A stretch of DNA of 64,000 nucleotides from Ereboglobus luteus (GCF_003096195.1 NZ_CP023004.1:287299-351298), one strand, 5' to 3'; positions 45,806 through 56,063 are shown, numbered from the stretch's first letter. The notes: generated by a model not told the origin, from the sequence alone. Numbers and translations: made by a program.

Positions 45806-46564
45806 CTACAACTTCCCCAGCGCCAGTAGCGCGCGATGCGTTTGCACAGCGGCCTGCAGCAATGAATCCGTTGGAGGTGGTTGTGATTCTGGCGACGACG
45901 ATTCGCCTTCGGTTTCTTTTTCACCCGGCTTCGCCTGCGAATCAGAGTCCGCCGCATCCGGGGCTTTTTTATCCGCGACCGTTTTTGCCTCCACCTCCGG
46001 CTCCGGCAATCCCTGATAGTCGCGCATGAGCGCCGCCTCGTCATAGCGCTTCTTGTCCGGCTGGTGATTGATCAGAGTCGAAACCGCCGCGCCTTTCGAG
46101 ATCGCCTCGCATGCGCGGCGGTCGTCCTCAACGGAACCCCGCACCTTCACGTCGGCGGGCACGTTGTCGACGGCCAATGCCATGACCAGCACGCCCTGCG
46201 TGTTGTCCGGCAATCCGGCGTTGAGCGTGAACGGAACCGCTGACGACGTGTCGCGATTGATCAACACAAAACGCGCGGCCCGAGTCTCCGGGGACACCGG
46301 CGGAACAAGCGCGATTCGCAGCGCGCGCACATCGGCCACGCGCGCATCCACTCCGCGCAAATCGACAACCGCCGCCTTGTTTTCCGCGAGCACGGATTTC
46401 AGCGCGGGCAAGTCGGCGGCAGGGTTTGTCATGCGAAAATACACAAGCCCCTCGCCAAGATCCTGCGCGCCCGCCTTGTCAGCCGCACCCGACGCCGCGC
46501 AAAATCCGGCCAGCAACAGTGACAGCGCGCCGAGAAAACATTTGCACAAACGATAAAAACTCAT
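45806..46564 (-). CDS. hypothetical secreted protein
   Basis: 252 residues from MSFYRLCKCFLGALS with a cleavable signal peptide (about 1-28). The middle part (about 35-165) alternates beta strands and helices (KAAVVDLRGVDARVADVRAL, ARFVLINRDTSS, VLVMALAVDN), faintly like a degenerate peptidase-S41-type fold, which I would not assert. The C-terminal third is acidic and Pro/Ser-rich low complexity (about 190-235). It has the same orientation as rpiB, 72 bp upstream of it. Confidence 0.55.
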   Translation of the reverse strand: MSFYRLCKCFLGALSLLLAGFCAASGAADKAGAQDLGEGLVYFRMTNPAADLPALKSVLAENKAAVVDLRGVDARVADVRALRIALVPPVSPETRAARFVLINRDTSSAVPFTLNAGLPDNTQGVLVMALAVDNVPADVKVRGSVEDDRRACEAISKGAAVSTLINHQPDKKRYDEAALMRDYQGLPEPEVEAKTVADKKAPDAADSDSQAKPGEKETEGESSSPESQPPPTDSLLQAAVQTHRALLALGKL

Positions 46565-46635
46565 GCGGCACAGTGTTTGCGGTTCCTTGAAATTATTCAA
46601 GGAACCAGCGTGTGGAGCGAGTAGTTCGCGCGCGA

Positions 46636-47100
46636 TTACGCCTGGCGCATCGCGCGCTCGATTTCAGCCATTCTTTCAACCTTGGGCAGCGAGCGGGCGC
46701 CCTCGAATTCGGATTCCAGAAAAGCGCGCACAATCATCTTGGCCAGCTCGGGGCCTATCACGCGCGCGCCGAGAGTGACGATTTGCGCGTTGTTGCTCTT
46801 GCGCGCGCGCTCCGCGGAAAATGTGTCGTGCGCCTGCGCGGCGCGGATGCCCGGAACCTTGTTCGCTGTCATGGCCATGCCGATGCCCGTGCCGCACAGC
46901 AGCACGCCGCGCTCATGGCGCCCGCTTCGAATCGCCTCGGCCACGGCCAGCGCGATGTCGGGATAAAGCACGGACACGCCCTCCTCGGAGCCGACGTCCT
47001 CGACCTCGTAGCCCAGGCTTTTGATGTAGGCCTTGAGCGTGTTTTTGAGTTCCCAGGCCGCTTCGTCACAGCCGATTACCACGGATTTTTTTTCAGTCAT
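46636..47100 (-). CDS. rpiB: ribose-5-phosphate isomerase B
   Basis: 154 residues from MTEKKSVVIGCDEAAW. RpiB/LacAB signatures: a buried acidic/Ala N-terminus, DVGSEE, LLCGTGIGMAMTANKVPGIRAA with the catalytic-base Cys, and SNNAQIVTLGARVIG. It interconverts ribose 5-phosphate and ribulose 5-phosphate. It lies just downstream of ilvB, separated by a hairpin. Confidence 0.9.
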   Translation of the reverse strand: MTEKKSVVIGCDEAAWELKNTLKAYIKSLGYEVEDVGSEEGVSVLYPDIALAVAEAIRSGRHERGVLLCGTGIGMAMTANKVPGIRAAQAHDTFSAERARKSNNAQIVTLGARVIGPELAKMIVRAFLESEFEGARSLPKVERMAEIERAMRQA

Positions 47101-47143
47101 TGTTGTTTGTTTTGGGTTTAAGGAAGTCGTTTCGTCGGTTTCG

Positions 47144-47173
47144 CGCTTGGGCAAGCCGTCTTTCGCCCAAGCG
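47144..47173. repeat. inverted repeat between ilvB and rpiB
   Basis: A perfect 9-bp inverted repeat: CGCTTGGGC (47144-47152) and GCCCAAGCG (47165-47173). A neighbouring GTAGGGCGCGCC stretch (minus strand) vaguely recalls the palindromic family, but no T-run makes it a clear terminator. Confidence 0.5.
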
Positions 47174-47193
47174 GGGCGCACGCGAGGCGCGCC

Positions 47194-48972
47194 CTACTTC
47201 ATGATCATTTCCTTCACCGATTTTCCGGCGGGAATCATGGGCAGAACGTGCTCGCTGTGCGGCACGACCACGTCGAGCAAATACGGACCGTCGTGGTCGA
47301 GCATTTCCCGGATCGCATCACGCAGCTCGCTTTTCTTGATCACGCGTCGCGCCTTCACGCCGAAACCTTCCGCGATCTGCTTGAAGTTCGGATACAGGCC
47401 GCCGGTGTTTGTCGGGCTGCCGATATTGTTCACGTCGCCGAGAATCGTCTGCCCGCGGACGCTTTGATAGAAGCGGTCCTCCCACTGCGTCACCATGCCA
47501 AGGTGCTGGTTGTTCAGAATCATCACCTTGATGTTGATTTTTTCGATGGTCGCGGTGGCGAGTTCCTGAATGTTCATCGTGGTCGAGCCGTCGCCGTCGA
47601 TGTCGATGACCTGCTTGTCTGGACACGCAACTTTTGCGCCGATCGCCGCGGGCAGGCCGTAACCCATCGCGCCGAGGCCGAGCGAGCTGATGTAGCGGCG
47701 CGGTTTTTCGAACGAGTAAAATTGCGCGGCCCACATCTGGTGCTGTCCGACGCCGGTCGCGATGATCGCGTCGCCCTTGCTCAGTTCGTAGAGCGCGGCC
47801 ACCGCCTCCTGCGGCAAAATGTGCGGGCTGTCCGGATAACTGAACGGATGCTCCTTGCGCCATTCGCGGATTTGCGCAATCCACGCCGCCGTGTCGGGCG
47901 CGGCAAACGAGCGCGCGGACATAAGCTTGTTCAGGCGCGTGAGCGCATCCTTGACGTCGGCGCAAACCGGGTAGTCAACGCGCTTGTTTTTATTGTGCTC
48001 GGAGGCGTCGATGTCGATGTGGATGATCTTGGCGCGCGGAGCAAATCTGTCCGTGTCGCCCGTGATGCGGTCGTCGAAACGCGCGCCGAGGCTGATGAGC
48101 AGGTCGCACTGGTCGACGGCCCAGTTGCCATACGCCGAGCCGTGCATGCCGAACCAGCGCGCCGAGAGCGGATGCGTCTCGGGAAACGCGCCGAGGCCCA
48201 TGAGCGTGGTCGCGACCGGGATTTGCGCGCGCTCGGCAAACGCGAGCAGCTCCTTGTGCGCGCCGGACGAGATGACGCCGCCGCCGACATAGAGCACCGG
48301 TTTTTTCGAGGCCGAAACGAGTCCGGCGATTTGTTTCAACTGCGCGTCGCTCGCGGTGTGCTTCAACCCGACAAACGGATTGCGGAACGAAACTGTTTCC
48401 GGGAAACGCGGCACGAAGCGCGCCTGTTGCACGTCCTTCGGAATGTCGATGACCACGGGGCCGGGCCGGCCGCTGCGCGCGAGCTCGAACGCCTCCTTGA
48501 AGATGCGCGGCAGGTCGGCGACATCGAGCACGAGGTAGGAGTGTTTCACGATCGGCAGTGTCATGCCGAAAAAGTCGGTTTCCTGAAACGCGCTCTTGCC
48601 GATGTATTTTGAAAAAACCTGACCGGTGATGGCGACGAGCGGGATCGAGTCCATGAACGCGTCGGCGATGCCGGAGACGAGGTTGGTGGCGCCGGGGCCG
48701 CTGGTGGCCATGCACACGCCGACCTTGCCGGACGCGCGCGCGTAGCCGCCCGCCGCAAACGCGCCGCCCTGCTCGTGGCGGGGCAGGATGACACGCAGCT
48801 TTTTGTTGCGCGCGAACGCCTGGTGCAACTCGAGCGCCGCGCCGCCGGGATACGCGAAGACGACACCGACCTTTTCGCGCAGAAGGCATTCGACGACGCA
48901 ATCGGCGCCGTTCATTTCACGCGGGGCGGTTTTTGTCGCGGTGGCGGATGAGCGTTTGGCTGTCTTTTTCAT
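47194..48972 (-). CDS. ilvB: acetolactate synthase large subunit
   Basis: 592 residues from [18 protein letters not shown] enzyme: the N-terminal pyrimidine-binding segment is [15 protein letters not shown] with the cofactor-activating Glu region ([12 protein letters not shown]). The central FAD-like domain has [14 protein letters not shown]. The TPP-Mg motif is [17 protein letters not shown]...[12 protein letters not shown]. It condenses two pyruvates to acetolactate, starting valine/leucine synthesis. No ilvN small subunit is adjacent in this window, and rpiB follows it instead. Confidence 0.92.
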   Translation of the reverse strand: MKKTAKRSSATATKTAPREMNGADCVVECLLREKVGVVFAYPGGAALELHQAFARNKKLRVILPRHEQGGAFAAGGYARASGKVGVCMATSGPGATNLVSGIADAFMDSIPLVAITGQVFSKYIGKSAFQETDFFGMTLPIVKHSYLVLDVADLPRIFKEAFELARSGRPGPVVIDIPKDVQQARFVPRFPETVSFRNPFVGLKHTASDAQLKQIAGLVSASKKPVLYVGGGVISSGAHKELLAFAERAQIPVATTLMGLGAFPETHPLSARWFGMHGSAYGNWAVDQCDLLISLGARFDDRITGDTDRFAPRAKIIHIDIDASEHNKNKRVDYPVCADVKDALTRLNKLMSARSFAAPDTAAWIAQIREWRKEHPFSYPDSPHILPQEAVAALYELSKGDAIIATGVGQHQMWAAQFYSFEKPRRYISSLGLGAMGYGLPAAIGAKVACPDKQVIDIDGDGSTTMNIQELATATIEKINIKVMILNNQHLGMVTQWEDRFYQSVRGQTILGDVNNIGSPTNTGGLYPNFKQIAEGFGVKARRVIKKSELRDAIREMLDHDGPYLLDVVVPHSEHVLPMIPAGKSVKEMIMK

Positions 48973-49083
48973 AAATAAAAGTGGTCCGGAAAAACGTAAA
49001 ATAAAGTCCGTCGTCCGCGGAGGATGCAAGAATGGAAAGCGACCGGGGAGTTGCGCGTGCCGCGGTGCGGCGGCACGTCCGCG

Positions 49084-50085
49084 TCAATGGAGATTCACGC
49101 GCGACGCTTTTCCCTCGCGCCCGGCGCGCATCATTTCGTCGTAAATCCAGCGGTAAGTTTGTTCCATGCCGTCGCGCAGGCGCGTCGACGGCTCCCAGCC
49201 GAACAGCGACTTGATGCGCGTGTTGTCGCTGTTGCGCCCGTTCACGCCCTTGGGCGCGTCGGGGTTGTATTTTCGCGCGAGCTTCACGCCCGCGATTTCC
49301 TCAACGATGCCGACAAGGCCGTTTATCGACACGAGTTCCGAGCTTCCGATGTTGAGCGGCTCGGCGCAGTCGCCACCCATGAGCAACAGCGTGCCTTTTA
49401 TGCAATCGTCGATGTATGTGAAACTGCGCGTCTGGCTGCCGTCGCCCCAGATTTCGATTTCATGCCTGCCGGTGCGCACCGCCTCGATCACCTTGCGGCA
49501 AATCGCGGCGGGAGCCTTCTCGCGGCCGCCGTCATAGGTGCCGTGCGGCCCGTAAACATTGTGATAACGCGCCACGCGGGCGACCACGCCGAAATCCTCG
49601 TCGAAGTGGCGGCACATGCGCTCGCTGAAAAGTTTTTCCCATCCATAGCCATCCTCCGGCATCGCCGGATATGCGTCGGCCTCCGTCAGCGGCGTCACGT
49701 CCGCGCTCTTTTGTTTGTCGGCATTGTAAACACAGGCTGACGACGAGAAGAAAAAACGTCCCGCGCCGCAATCGCGCGCGGCCACGAGCAGGTGTGTGTT
49801 GATCAAGACGCTCAACATGCACAGCGCCTTGTTGTTTTCGATGAACCCCATGCCGCCCATGTCCGCGGCCAGATTATACACCTCGTCGTATCCGCGCACC
49901 GCCTCGGCGCAGGCGTCACGCAACTGCAAGTCCAGGGTCCGCGACTCCGCGGCGTCATGAATCTGGCACCACGCCTCGACGGGCTTTTTATCCACGGCCC
50001 CAACCTTGTGCCCCAAGTCGAGCAAGGCCTTTACCAAATGCCCGCCGATGAATCCCCCGGCGCCGCAGACCAGTATCTTTTTCAT
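49084..50085 (-). CDS. GDP-mannose 3,5-epimerase-like NAD-dependent sugar epimerase
   Basis: A 333-residue extended SDR. The NAD-binding motif GAGGFIGGHL is at about 8-17. The catalytic set matches GDP-mannose 3,5-epimerases: Cys in SSSACVY, Tyr/Lys in YGWEK, and Lys in GGREKAPAA. NIGSSELVSINGL and GRNSDNTRIK are also family landmarks (plant GME has the same order). It likely makes GDP-L-galactose or a related nucleotide sugar. It follows the WecG-type transferase by 12 bp, so surface glycan synthesis is the inferred setting. Confidence 0.82.
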   Translation of the reverse strand: MKKILVCGAGGFIGGHLVKALLDLGHKVGAVDKKPVEAWCQIHDAAESRTLDLQLRDACAEAVRGYDEVYNLAADMGGMGFIENNKALCMLSVLINTHLLVAARDCGAGRFFFSSSACVYNADKQKSADVTPLTEADAYPAMPEDGYGWEKLFSERMCRHFDEDFGVVARVARYHNVYGPHGTYDGGREKAPAAICRKVIEAVRTGRHEIEIWGDGSQTRSFTYIDDCIKGTLLLMGGDCAEPLNIGSSELVSINGLVGIVEEIAGVKLARKYNPDAPKGVNGRNSDNTRIKSLFGWEPSTRLRDGMEQTYRWIYDEMMRAGREGKASRVNLH

Positions 50086-50097
50086 ATGCGAAATTGC

Positions 50098-50886
50098 TTA
50101 CCCTTTGCGCGGCGTTTCCTCAAGCGGATATCTTTTCAGCCCGAGCAACTGGAGCGTCACCCTGAGCACGAACAGCGGATTATTTATCAAGTAGCGACGC
50201 CAAAGCCGGCGCGGCTCCATGCACAGCCGGAAAAACCATTCCAGCCCGCAACGCCGCATCCAGCGCGGAGCCTGCCGCGCGCGGCCCGACAAAAAGTCAA
50301 ACGCCGCGCCCACGCCAAGCAACACCGTGCCCGACCCGGCGATGCGCGGGGCGAATTGCGCCATGAATTTTTCCTGCTTCGGCGCGCCCAGCCCGACCCA
50401 AAAAAAGCGCGGTTTGAGCATGTTCACGCGCGCGGCCAGCACGGCGAGTTCCGCCGGGTCGAGCTCGCGAAACGGCGGCGTCTTGACGCCCGCGACTTTC
50501 AATCCCGGAAAACGCGCGCCAAGTTTTTCCGCCAGCAACCCGGCCGTGCCCTCGCCGCCTCCGTAGAAAAAATGCGTGAGCCCCTCCTCCACGCCCGCCT
50601 CGCAGAGCGCAAGCATCAGGTCGGGCCCGTAGACGCGACCGATATCCCCGCCCGCGCGCCATTTTGCCAGCCAGACCAGCGGCATGCCGTCGGTCGTGTT
50701 CAAGAATGCGTCGTTGAGGATGCGTTTAAATCCGGCGTCCCGTTGCGCCTCCGAAACCCCATGCACTCCCGTCACACACACATACCCGCCCCTCCCCGCG
50801 CGCGCGGCATCAAGCAGCAGCGTGGTGGCGACGCGCAGGTTCATGGCGCTGACGCCCACGCCGAGCACATTGACTTTTGGAGGCAT
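50098..50886 (-). CDS. WecG/TagA/CpsF-family glycosyltransferase
   Basis: 262 residues from MPPKVNVLGVGV; the 18 preceding residues are optional. It has family GT26 features: the N-terminal VNVLGVGVSAMNL, the TDGMPLVW acidic active region, FFYGGGEGTAGLL, FWVGLGAPKQEKFM, and the amphipathic basic C-terminus GLEWFFRLCMEPRRLWRRY for membrane association. It transfers a sugar (often a ManNAc-uronate or ManNAc type) to a lipid-linked glycan. It is tightly coupled to the epimerase gene downstream. Confidence 0.88.
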   Translation of the reverse strand: MPPKVNVLGVGVSAMNLRVATTLLLDAARAGRGGYVCVTGVHGVSEAQRDAGFKRILNDAFLNTTDGMPLVWLAKWRAGGDIGRVYGPDLMLALCEAGVEEGLTHFFYGGGEGTAGLLAEKLGARFPGLKVAGVKTPPFRELDPAELAVLAARVNMLKPRFFWVGLGAPKQEKFMAQFAPRIAGSGTVLLGVGAAFDFLSGRARQAPRWMRRCGLEWFFRLCMEPRRLWRRYLINNPLFVLRVTLQLLGLKRYPLEETPRKG

Positions 50887-50991
50887 TTCCACGGCCAATT
50901 GAAAAAACGCAAACAACAGCGCCGTGCAATTGGATTTCACCCCGTGCGCATGCGCGGATTTTCCGCCCTATGCAAGTAAGCGGTCGCGCGC

Positions 50992-51708
50992 TTACTCCTC
51001 GTTCGAAAACACACTCTGCACGTCGTCGATTTCGTCGAGGGCGTCGTGGAGCTTTTGGAGCGACTCGGCGACCCCCGCGTCGATCGCCACCGTGTTGTTC
51101 GGTATGTAGGCGATTTCGGCGGAGTCGGGCTTGATTCCCGCCTGCTCCAGCGCTTGCGAAACTTTGTCGAACGCGGGGATCGGACAGCGCACTTCGTGGC
51201 CTTCCTCGGTCGTGATGATGTCGTCCGCGCCGGCGTCAAGCGCCACTTCCATGAGCTGGTCCTCGGTTGTCTTGTCCTTCGCGATCAGGAACTGGCCGGC
51301 GTGGGTGAAATTGAACGCCACCGCGCCCGCCCCGGCGAGGTTGCCGCCGTATCGGGAAAACACGCTGCGCACATCGGCCGCGGCGCGGTTCTTGTTGTCC
51401 GTGGTGACCTTGACGATCATCGCCACGCCGCCGGGGCCGTAGCCTTCGTAGGTGGCGTCCTCGTAGGAAACGCCGGGAAGCTCGCCCGTGCCTTTCTTGA
51501 TGGCGCGGTCGATGTTGTCATTGGGCATGTTGGCGTCGCGCGCCTTCAGGAGGATGGTGCGCAGGCGGGGGTTTGCGTCGGGGTCGCCGCCGCCGGCTTT
51601 GGCGGCAAGCGTCAAATCGCGCGAGATGCGGGAAAAGATTTTGCCTCGTTTGGCGTCAATCGCGCCCTTGAAGTGCTTGAGTTTGGCCCATTTACTGTGT
51701 CCTGCCAT
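50992..51708 (-). CDS. YebC/PmpR-family DNA-binding regulator
   Basis: 238 residues, complete and collinear with the family: MAGHSKWAKLKHFKGAIDAKRGKIF, ILLKARDANMPNDNIDRAIKKG, YEGYGPGGVAMIV and the acidic C-terminus. Members were described as transcriptional regulators and, more recently, as translation factors easing ribosome stalling. No ruvC is adjacent, although that is the usual neighbour. Confidence 0.93.
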   Translation of the reverse strand: MAGHSKWAKLKHFKGAIDAKRGKIFSRISRDLTLAAKAGGGDPDANPRLRTILLKARDANMPNDNIDRAIKKGTGELPGVSYEDATYEGYGPGGVAMIVKVTTDNKNRAAADVRSVFSRYGGNLAGAGAVAFNFTHAGQFLIAKDKTTEDQLMEVALDAGADDIITTEEGHEVRCPIPAFDKVSQALEQAGIKPDSAEIAYIPNNTVAIDAGVAESLQKLHDALDEIDDVQSVFSNEE

Positions 51709-51785
51709 GGCGGGGGAATATTGGATTAGGGTGAGTGGTGATTCTCGAATGATGAAATGTTATCGGGTGAATGTGAAGCCCGTGT

Positions 51786-53605
51786 TTATTTTTTCTTCGG
51801 GGGCGTCACGTTTTTCATCGGGCGCTTGCCCTTCGCCGCGGGCGCGGGGGCGGGGGCGGGTTCCTTGTCCTTCATGCGGTTGACGATGAGTTGCTGGCAG
51901 ATTGTGAACAGGCCGTTGACCGTCGAGTAGAGCGCGAGCGCGCAGGAGAAGTTGTAGAAGAAGACAATGAACATGAGCGGCATGAACTTCATTATCTTTA
52001 CCTGCATGTTGTCCACGCTGGGCGACGGCGTGAGGCGCATCTGGATCATCATCGTGGCACCCATGAGAATCGGCATGATGTTGATCGGAAAATTAAGCCA
52101 GGGAAGGCGCGCGATGGTGTCGGGCGCGGAAAGATCACTCGCCCACAGGAAGCTCTGAAAACGGAGCTCGGCGGTGCTTTGAAGCATGAAGAAGAACGCG
52201 ACAAAGAGCGGCATCGTGATGAAGATCGGCAGGCAGCCGCCGAGTGGATTCACCCGGTGCTTCTTGAAGAGCTCCATCGTGGCCTGGTTGAGCTTTTGCG
52301 GGTTGTCCTTGAATTTCTCGCGGATGGCCTGCATCTCGGGCTGCACTTTTTGCATGCGCTTGGCGGAGCGCGACGCGGAGAGCGTGAAGGGCAGCGTCAC
52401 GAACTTGAGCATCAGCGTCATCATGATGATGGCGATGCCCCACTGGCCGACAAAGCTGTGCATGAAAACCATGAGCCGGTTCATGATCGGCGAGAAAAAC
52501 CCGCTGAGCATGATCGTCCGGTAAAAGCCGCTGCTGAATTGCAGCACCTCGTCCTCGTTTTTCTTGGAGACTTTGGAGAACGAGCGGATGCGGGTGTATT
52601 CCTTCGGGCCGCCGTAATAGTTGAAGCCGAGCGTGGTCTCGGCGTTGGGCGCGAGCGCGGGCACGTCGAACGCCGCGCTCACGGTGAGGCCGACGGCGGG
52701 CGTGGTCATGCCGCGGAGCGGCGGCAGCTCAATGCGGCGCGTGATCATGCCGCGTCCGGGCTGGTCGGGCGTGAGCAGGCCGGTGAAGAACTGGTTGCTC
52801 ACGGAGGCCCATACGATCTGCTCCGGCGAGCTGACGTAGGGGACGGGGGCGCTGGCCCCGAAGCCGAGGAAGCCGCTGCCGCCGGCGAGCTTGGAGCGCT
52901 CGATGAACTTCGATTTCTCGCCGTTGTTGTATCCACTGGTCAAATACATGCCGTTGTCGCGCTCGTTGACGGGCGACGCCGTGCCGATGTTGAAGGAAAA
53001 CGCCGGCATGGGCACGGCCTCCCCGGTGAGATTGCGGAGCGTGAGCTCGTGGCGGATGATGTAGGGATCGCCCGCGGCCTCGGGCGCGCCGGAGGGCACG
53101 ATTGTGTAGCGGCGCAGCACCTCGATGCGGTTTTCAAAAACCGTGCGGTAAACAACCTCGGTGGCCGATTGCGAAACGAGTTCGTAGGACACATGACGGT
53201 CGAGTTTTTTCGACGTGAACGCGTCGGTCGTGAACGCGAAGATCGGGTCGGCGTGGCTGCCGTTGAAAACGAAGGGTTCGTCGCTGCTTTTTTCGGCGGC
53301 GTATTTTTTGAAGGCAATGTCCTCAAGCGCGCCGCCGAAATTGGTGAAGCGCGCCTGGATGTAGTCGTTCGAAAGCGTCACGTAGCGCGCGTCTTCGTAG
53401 GCGGAGGCAACCGGGGCGAAGGTCGCGTTGCTCTGCATGCCGGGCGCGGGGGCGGCACGGCGGAACCGGGCGCGCCGGTGGTCGCGGGTTGCTGCGCGGG
53501 CGGCGGCGGTTGCTGGCTCGGCGTGTTGCGCGAGCCCGTGTATTGCATGAGCCCGAATGCGGCGACCAGCAGCACTATGCCGATGAAGAGGTTTTTTTTA
53601 TCCAT
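51786..53605 (-). CDS. yidC: membrane protein insertase YidC (apparent one-base frameshift)
   Basis: About 606 residues when one base is restored in the G5 run 53448-53452 (plus strand). The N-terminal TM and PPPPAQQPATTGAPG linker then continue as VPPPAPGMQSNATFAPVAS into the long frame. Order: TM1 (about 6-20), Pro-rich linker, large periplasmic P1 domain (about 70-400), then the conserved insertase core (LMVFMHSFVGQWGIAIIMMTL, KMQKVQPEMQAIREKFKDN, NPLGGCLPIFITMP) and a basic, Pro/Ala-rich tail. It inserts proteins into the inner membrane. It belongs to the rpmH-rnpA-yidD-yidC cluster. Confidence 0.93.
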
Positions 53606-53652
53606 TATACGAACGTTTTTTGGGAGAGAGTGTTTGGTTTTGTGAGAAAGAT

Positions 53653-53949
53653 TCAGGCGACGCGCTCGCAGCGGGGCCGGCGGCGCGGCGCGGGTGGAGG
53701 CACCGGGTCAAGACCGCCCGCGCTCAACGGCGAGCAACGCAACAGACGCCACGCCGCCAGCGCGAGTCCGCGCAACAAACCGTGCGCGCGGAGCGCCTCG
53801 GCGGCATAACACGAGCAAGTGGGATGAAACCGGCACCCAAACGCGGGACCCGCGACCACGTGCAGCGCGGGCGAAATGACGCGCTGGTAAACGGCGATCA
53901 AAAACAGGAAGGGCGCGGTGAGCGCCTTGCGCAGCCTGGTTGGTTTCAC
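53653..53949 (-). CDS. yidD: membrane protein insertion efficiency factor
   Basis: About 98 residues from a GTG start that overlaps the rnpA stop (GTGA). The family core is [15 protein letters not shown]...[19 protein letters not shown] with the conserved Cys residues, followed by [17 protein letters not shown] and a basic tail. A small amphipathic peripheral membrane protein that assists YidC/Sec insertion. It sits between rnpA and yidC, the standard order. Confidence 0.92.
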   Translation of the reverse strand: MKPTRLRKALTAPFLFLIAVYQRVISPALHVVAGPAFGCRFHPTCSCYAAEALRAHGLLRGLALAAWRLLRCSPLSAGGLDPVPPPAPRRRPRCERVA

Positions 53950-54332
53950 GGTTTGGTTTCGGTTGGTTGTTTCTGAAAAGCCCTGCGGCAGGCGTCGGCA
54001 AATTTTTGCCCGATCACGGGAAAATCCGTTTTGTTGATCGAGCGGCGGGCGACGAGCAGGATGTCGTGGCCGGGCGGAACGAGTTGCTGGTGTTGGCGAA
54101 AAATTTCGCGCAGCCGGCGCTTGGCGCGCGCGCGGGCAACGGCGTTTCCGACCGCCGCGTAAGAGGCGACCACTCCGACGCGAACGACGGGCGCCGGGAT
54201 TTCGGAGGAGTCGTCGTCCGGGCGTTTGTAATACCAAAACGCAAAGCCGCCGCATTCGAAGCGGCGGCCCTTTTCCCGCAGGTTGCGGAAGTCGCGTTGC
54301 CGCCGCACATGTTGTTCGGGGCGGAAACGCAT
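53946..54332 (-). CDS. rnpA: ribonuclease P protein component
   Basis: 128 residues. The signature RNR-like segment is [17 protein letters not shown], preceded by [14 protein letters not shown]; the N-terminus is LRRxxDF-like ([17 protein letters not shown]). It is the basic cofactor of RNase P RNA for tRNA 5' processing. It overlaps yidD by 4 bp and follows rpmH. Confidence 0.93.
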   Translation of the reverse strand: MRFRPEQHVRRQRDFRNLREKGRRFECGGFAFWYYKRPDDDSSEIPAPVVRVGVVASYAAVGNAVARARAKRRLREIFRQHQQLVPPGHDILLVARRSINKTDFPVIGQKFADACRRAFQKQPTETKP

Positions 54333-54384
54333 GATGCCGGCAAGTTAAGTCGCGTTGGATATCGAGATGCGGAACGCGACGGAA

Positions 54385-54522
54385 TCAAACCACGGTCAGG
54401 CGTTTGCGGCCGACGCGACGGCGGTTTGCGAGGACTTTGCGGCCACCCTTGGTGGACTTGCGCGCGCGGAAACCGATCTGGCGGGCGCGCTTCTTGCGAT
54501 GTGGACGGAATGTAGGTTGCAT
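54385..54522 (-). CDS. rpmH: 50S ribosomal protein L34
   Basis: 45 residues, read directly from the sequence: [19 protein letters not shown] at the start, a [20 protein letters not shown] middle, and an end in TVV. This is the canonical L34 pattern of Arg/Lys-rich residues with a small length. It heads the rpmH-rnpA-yidD-yidC run. No dnaA is found upstream, unlike the ancestral order. Confidence 0.95.
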   Translation of the reverse strand: MQPTFRPHRKKRARQIGFRARKSTKGGRKVLANRRRVGRKRLTVV

Positions 54523-54635
54523 GATTAGTCGAAAAGGGAGAAATGTGACCGGACAATGTGACGGGTGTAAAGCGGAAATATGTTTTTTTGTTGCGTGCCC
54601 CCCAACGCGTCCCGTGCATTACCCCTCCACGCAAA

Positions 54636-56039
54636 ATGAGCAACCAGTCCATCGCCGTCGTGGGCGGAGGCATCACGGGACTCGCCGCCGCCTACCATCT
54701 CGCCAGTGAAACCCGCCGCGTCCGCCTTTTCGAGGCGTCGGGCCAGCTCGGCGGCTCCATCCGCAGCGAACGCACGCCGGAGGGCTGGCTCATCGAAACC
54801 GGCCCCAACACCGTGCTGGACAAGACAAACGAATTCAAGCGCTACCTCGACCTCCCCGGGCTCGCCCAAAGCCGCCTGCGCCCCGACCCGCTCTCCAAAA
54901 AACGATTCATCGTGCGCAACGGAAAACTCATGGCGCTGCCCACATCGGCGTTCGGCGCGGCCACCACGAGTATTGTTTCGTTCAACTTAAAATGGCGCAT
55001 CGCGCGCGACTTTTTCTTTTCGCGCCCGCGCAACCGAACGGAGGATCTCCCGCTCGCCGAACTCGCGCGCGCGCACTACGGAAACGAATTTATCGATTAC
55101 GCGCTCAACCCCATGGTCGCGGGCATCTACGCGGGCGATCCGGAAAAACTCTCCGCGCGCCACGCCATGCCCTTCATTTGGGAAGCGGAGCGCTCGCATG
55201 GCTCGATCGTCCGCGGACAAATCGCCCAGATGCGCGCCCGCCGCAAGGCCGGCATTCCGAAGGCCGAAATGCTTTCGTTCCAAAACGGCCTGCAGGAATT
55301 GCCCGACGCGCTCGCCGCGCAACTGCCAAACTCGGCCCTCGAAACCGGCGCGCGCATCAAATCAATCTCGCGCTGTGAAAGCAGTGGCGCGTCCGAACCG
55401 CGCTGGCTCGTCCGCTGGATGCGCGACGGCGCCGCGCAAACGGAAACATTCACCAAGGTGCTGCTCGCCATCCCGCCCCACGCGCTCGCCGCGCTGCAAA
55501 TCGCGCCCGATGCCGCGCGTCCCGACGAATTTTTCGCACCGCTCTCCGAGCTCGGCGAAATCGCCTCGCCGCCGCTCGCCTCGCTTTTCCTTGGCTACAA
55601 GCGCGAGCAAATCGCGCATCCGCTCGACGGGTTCGGCGCGCTCGTGCCGGAAGTCGAGAAGCTGCCGTTCCTCGGCGTGCTGTTCAGCAGCAGCCTCTTC
55701 GCCGGACGCACCCCGCCGGGTCACGCGGCGCTCACCGTGATGATCGGCGGCACGCGCCAGCCGGGACTCGCAAGCCTGGGCGAGCAACAGCTTGTTGATC
55801 TTGTGAGTCCGCCTCTTGGAAAACTGCTCGGCATTCAGGGCGCACCCGTCTTCCAGAAACTCACCACGCACCAGCGCGCGATTCCGCAATACAACGTCGG
55901 TCACGAAAAATACCTGTCGTTGATCGACGAATTTGAGCAAGCGCACCCCGGCCTGGTCATCGCTGGCAATGTTCGCGACGGCATCGCCGTCCCCGCATGC
56001 GTCGCCTCCGGCGTAAAACGCGCCGAATCGACCATGTGA
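54636..56039 (+). CDS. hemY: protoporphyrinogen/coproporphyrinogen oxidase (HemY type)
   Basis: 467 residues from MSNQSIAVVGGGITG. The FAD-binding Rossmann motif GGGITGLAAAYHL is at about 10-22, with LGGSIRSER and GPNTVL following. The membrane/substrate domain is in the middle, and the C-terminal FAD segment is HPGLVIAGNVRDGIAVPACVASG. It is an oxygen-dependent HemY/PPOX flavoprotein of late haem synthesis; the coproporphyrinogen version cannot be excluded. It is divergent from rpmH and convergent with the regulator that follows. Confidence 0.87.
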   Translation: MSNQSIAVVGGGITGLAAAYHLASETRRVRLFEASGQLGGSIRSERTPEGWLIETGPNTVLDKTNEFKRYLDLPGLAQSRLRPDPLSKKRFIVRNGKLMALPTSAFGAATTSIVSFNLKWRIARDFFFSRPRNRTEDLPLAELARAHYGNEFIDYALNPMVAGIYAGDPEKLSARHAMPFIWEAERSHGSIVRGQIAQMRARRKAGIPKAEMLSFQNGLQELPDALAAQLPNSALETGARIKSISRCESSGASEPRWLVRWMRDGAAQTETFTKVLLAIPPHALAALQIAPDAARPDEFFAPLSELGEIASPPLASLFLGYKREQIAHPLDGFGALVPEVEKLPFLGVLFSSSLFAGRTPPGHAALTVMIGGTRQPGLASLGEQQLVDLVSPPLGKLLGIQGAPVFQKLTTHQRAIPQYNVGHEKYLSLIDEFEQAHPGLVIAGNVRDGIAVPACVASGVKRAESTM

Positions 56040-56063
56040 CACAGACCGCCTAGCCGCGCCGCG

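Noticed and set aside
54333-54635. Chromosome origin next to rpmH
   Set aside because: No dnaA gene and no cluster of DnaA boxes could be seen in the small gaps around rpmH.
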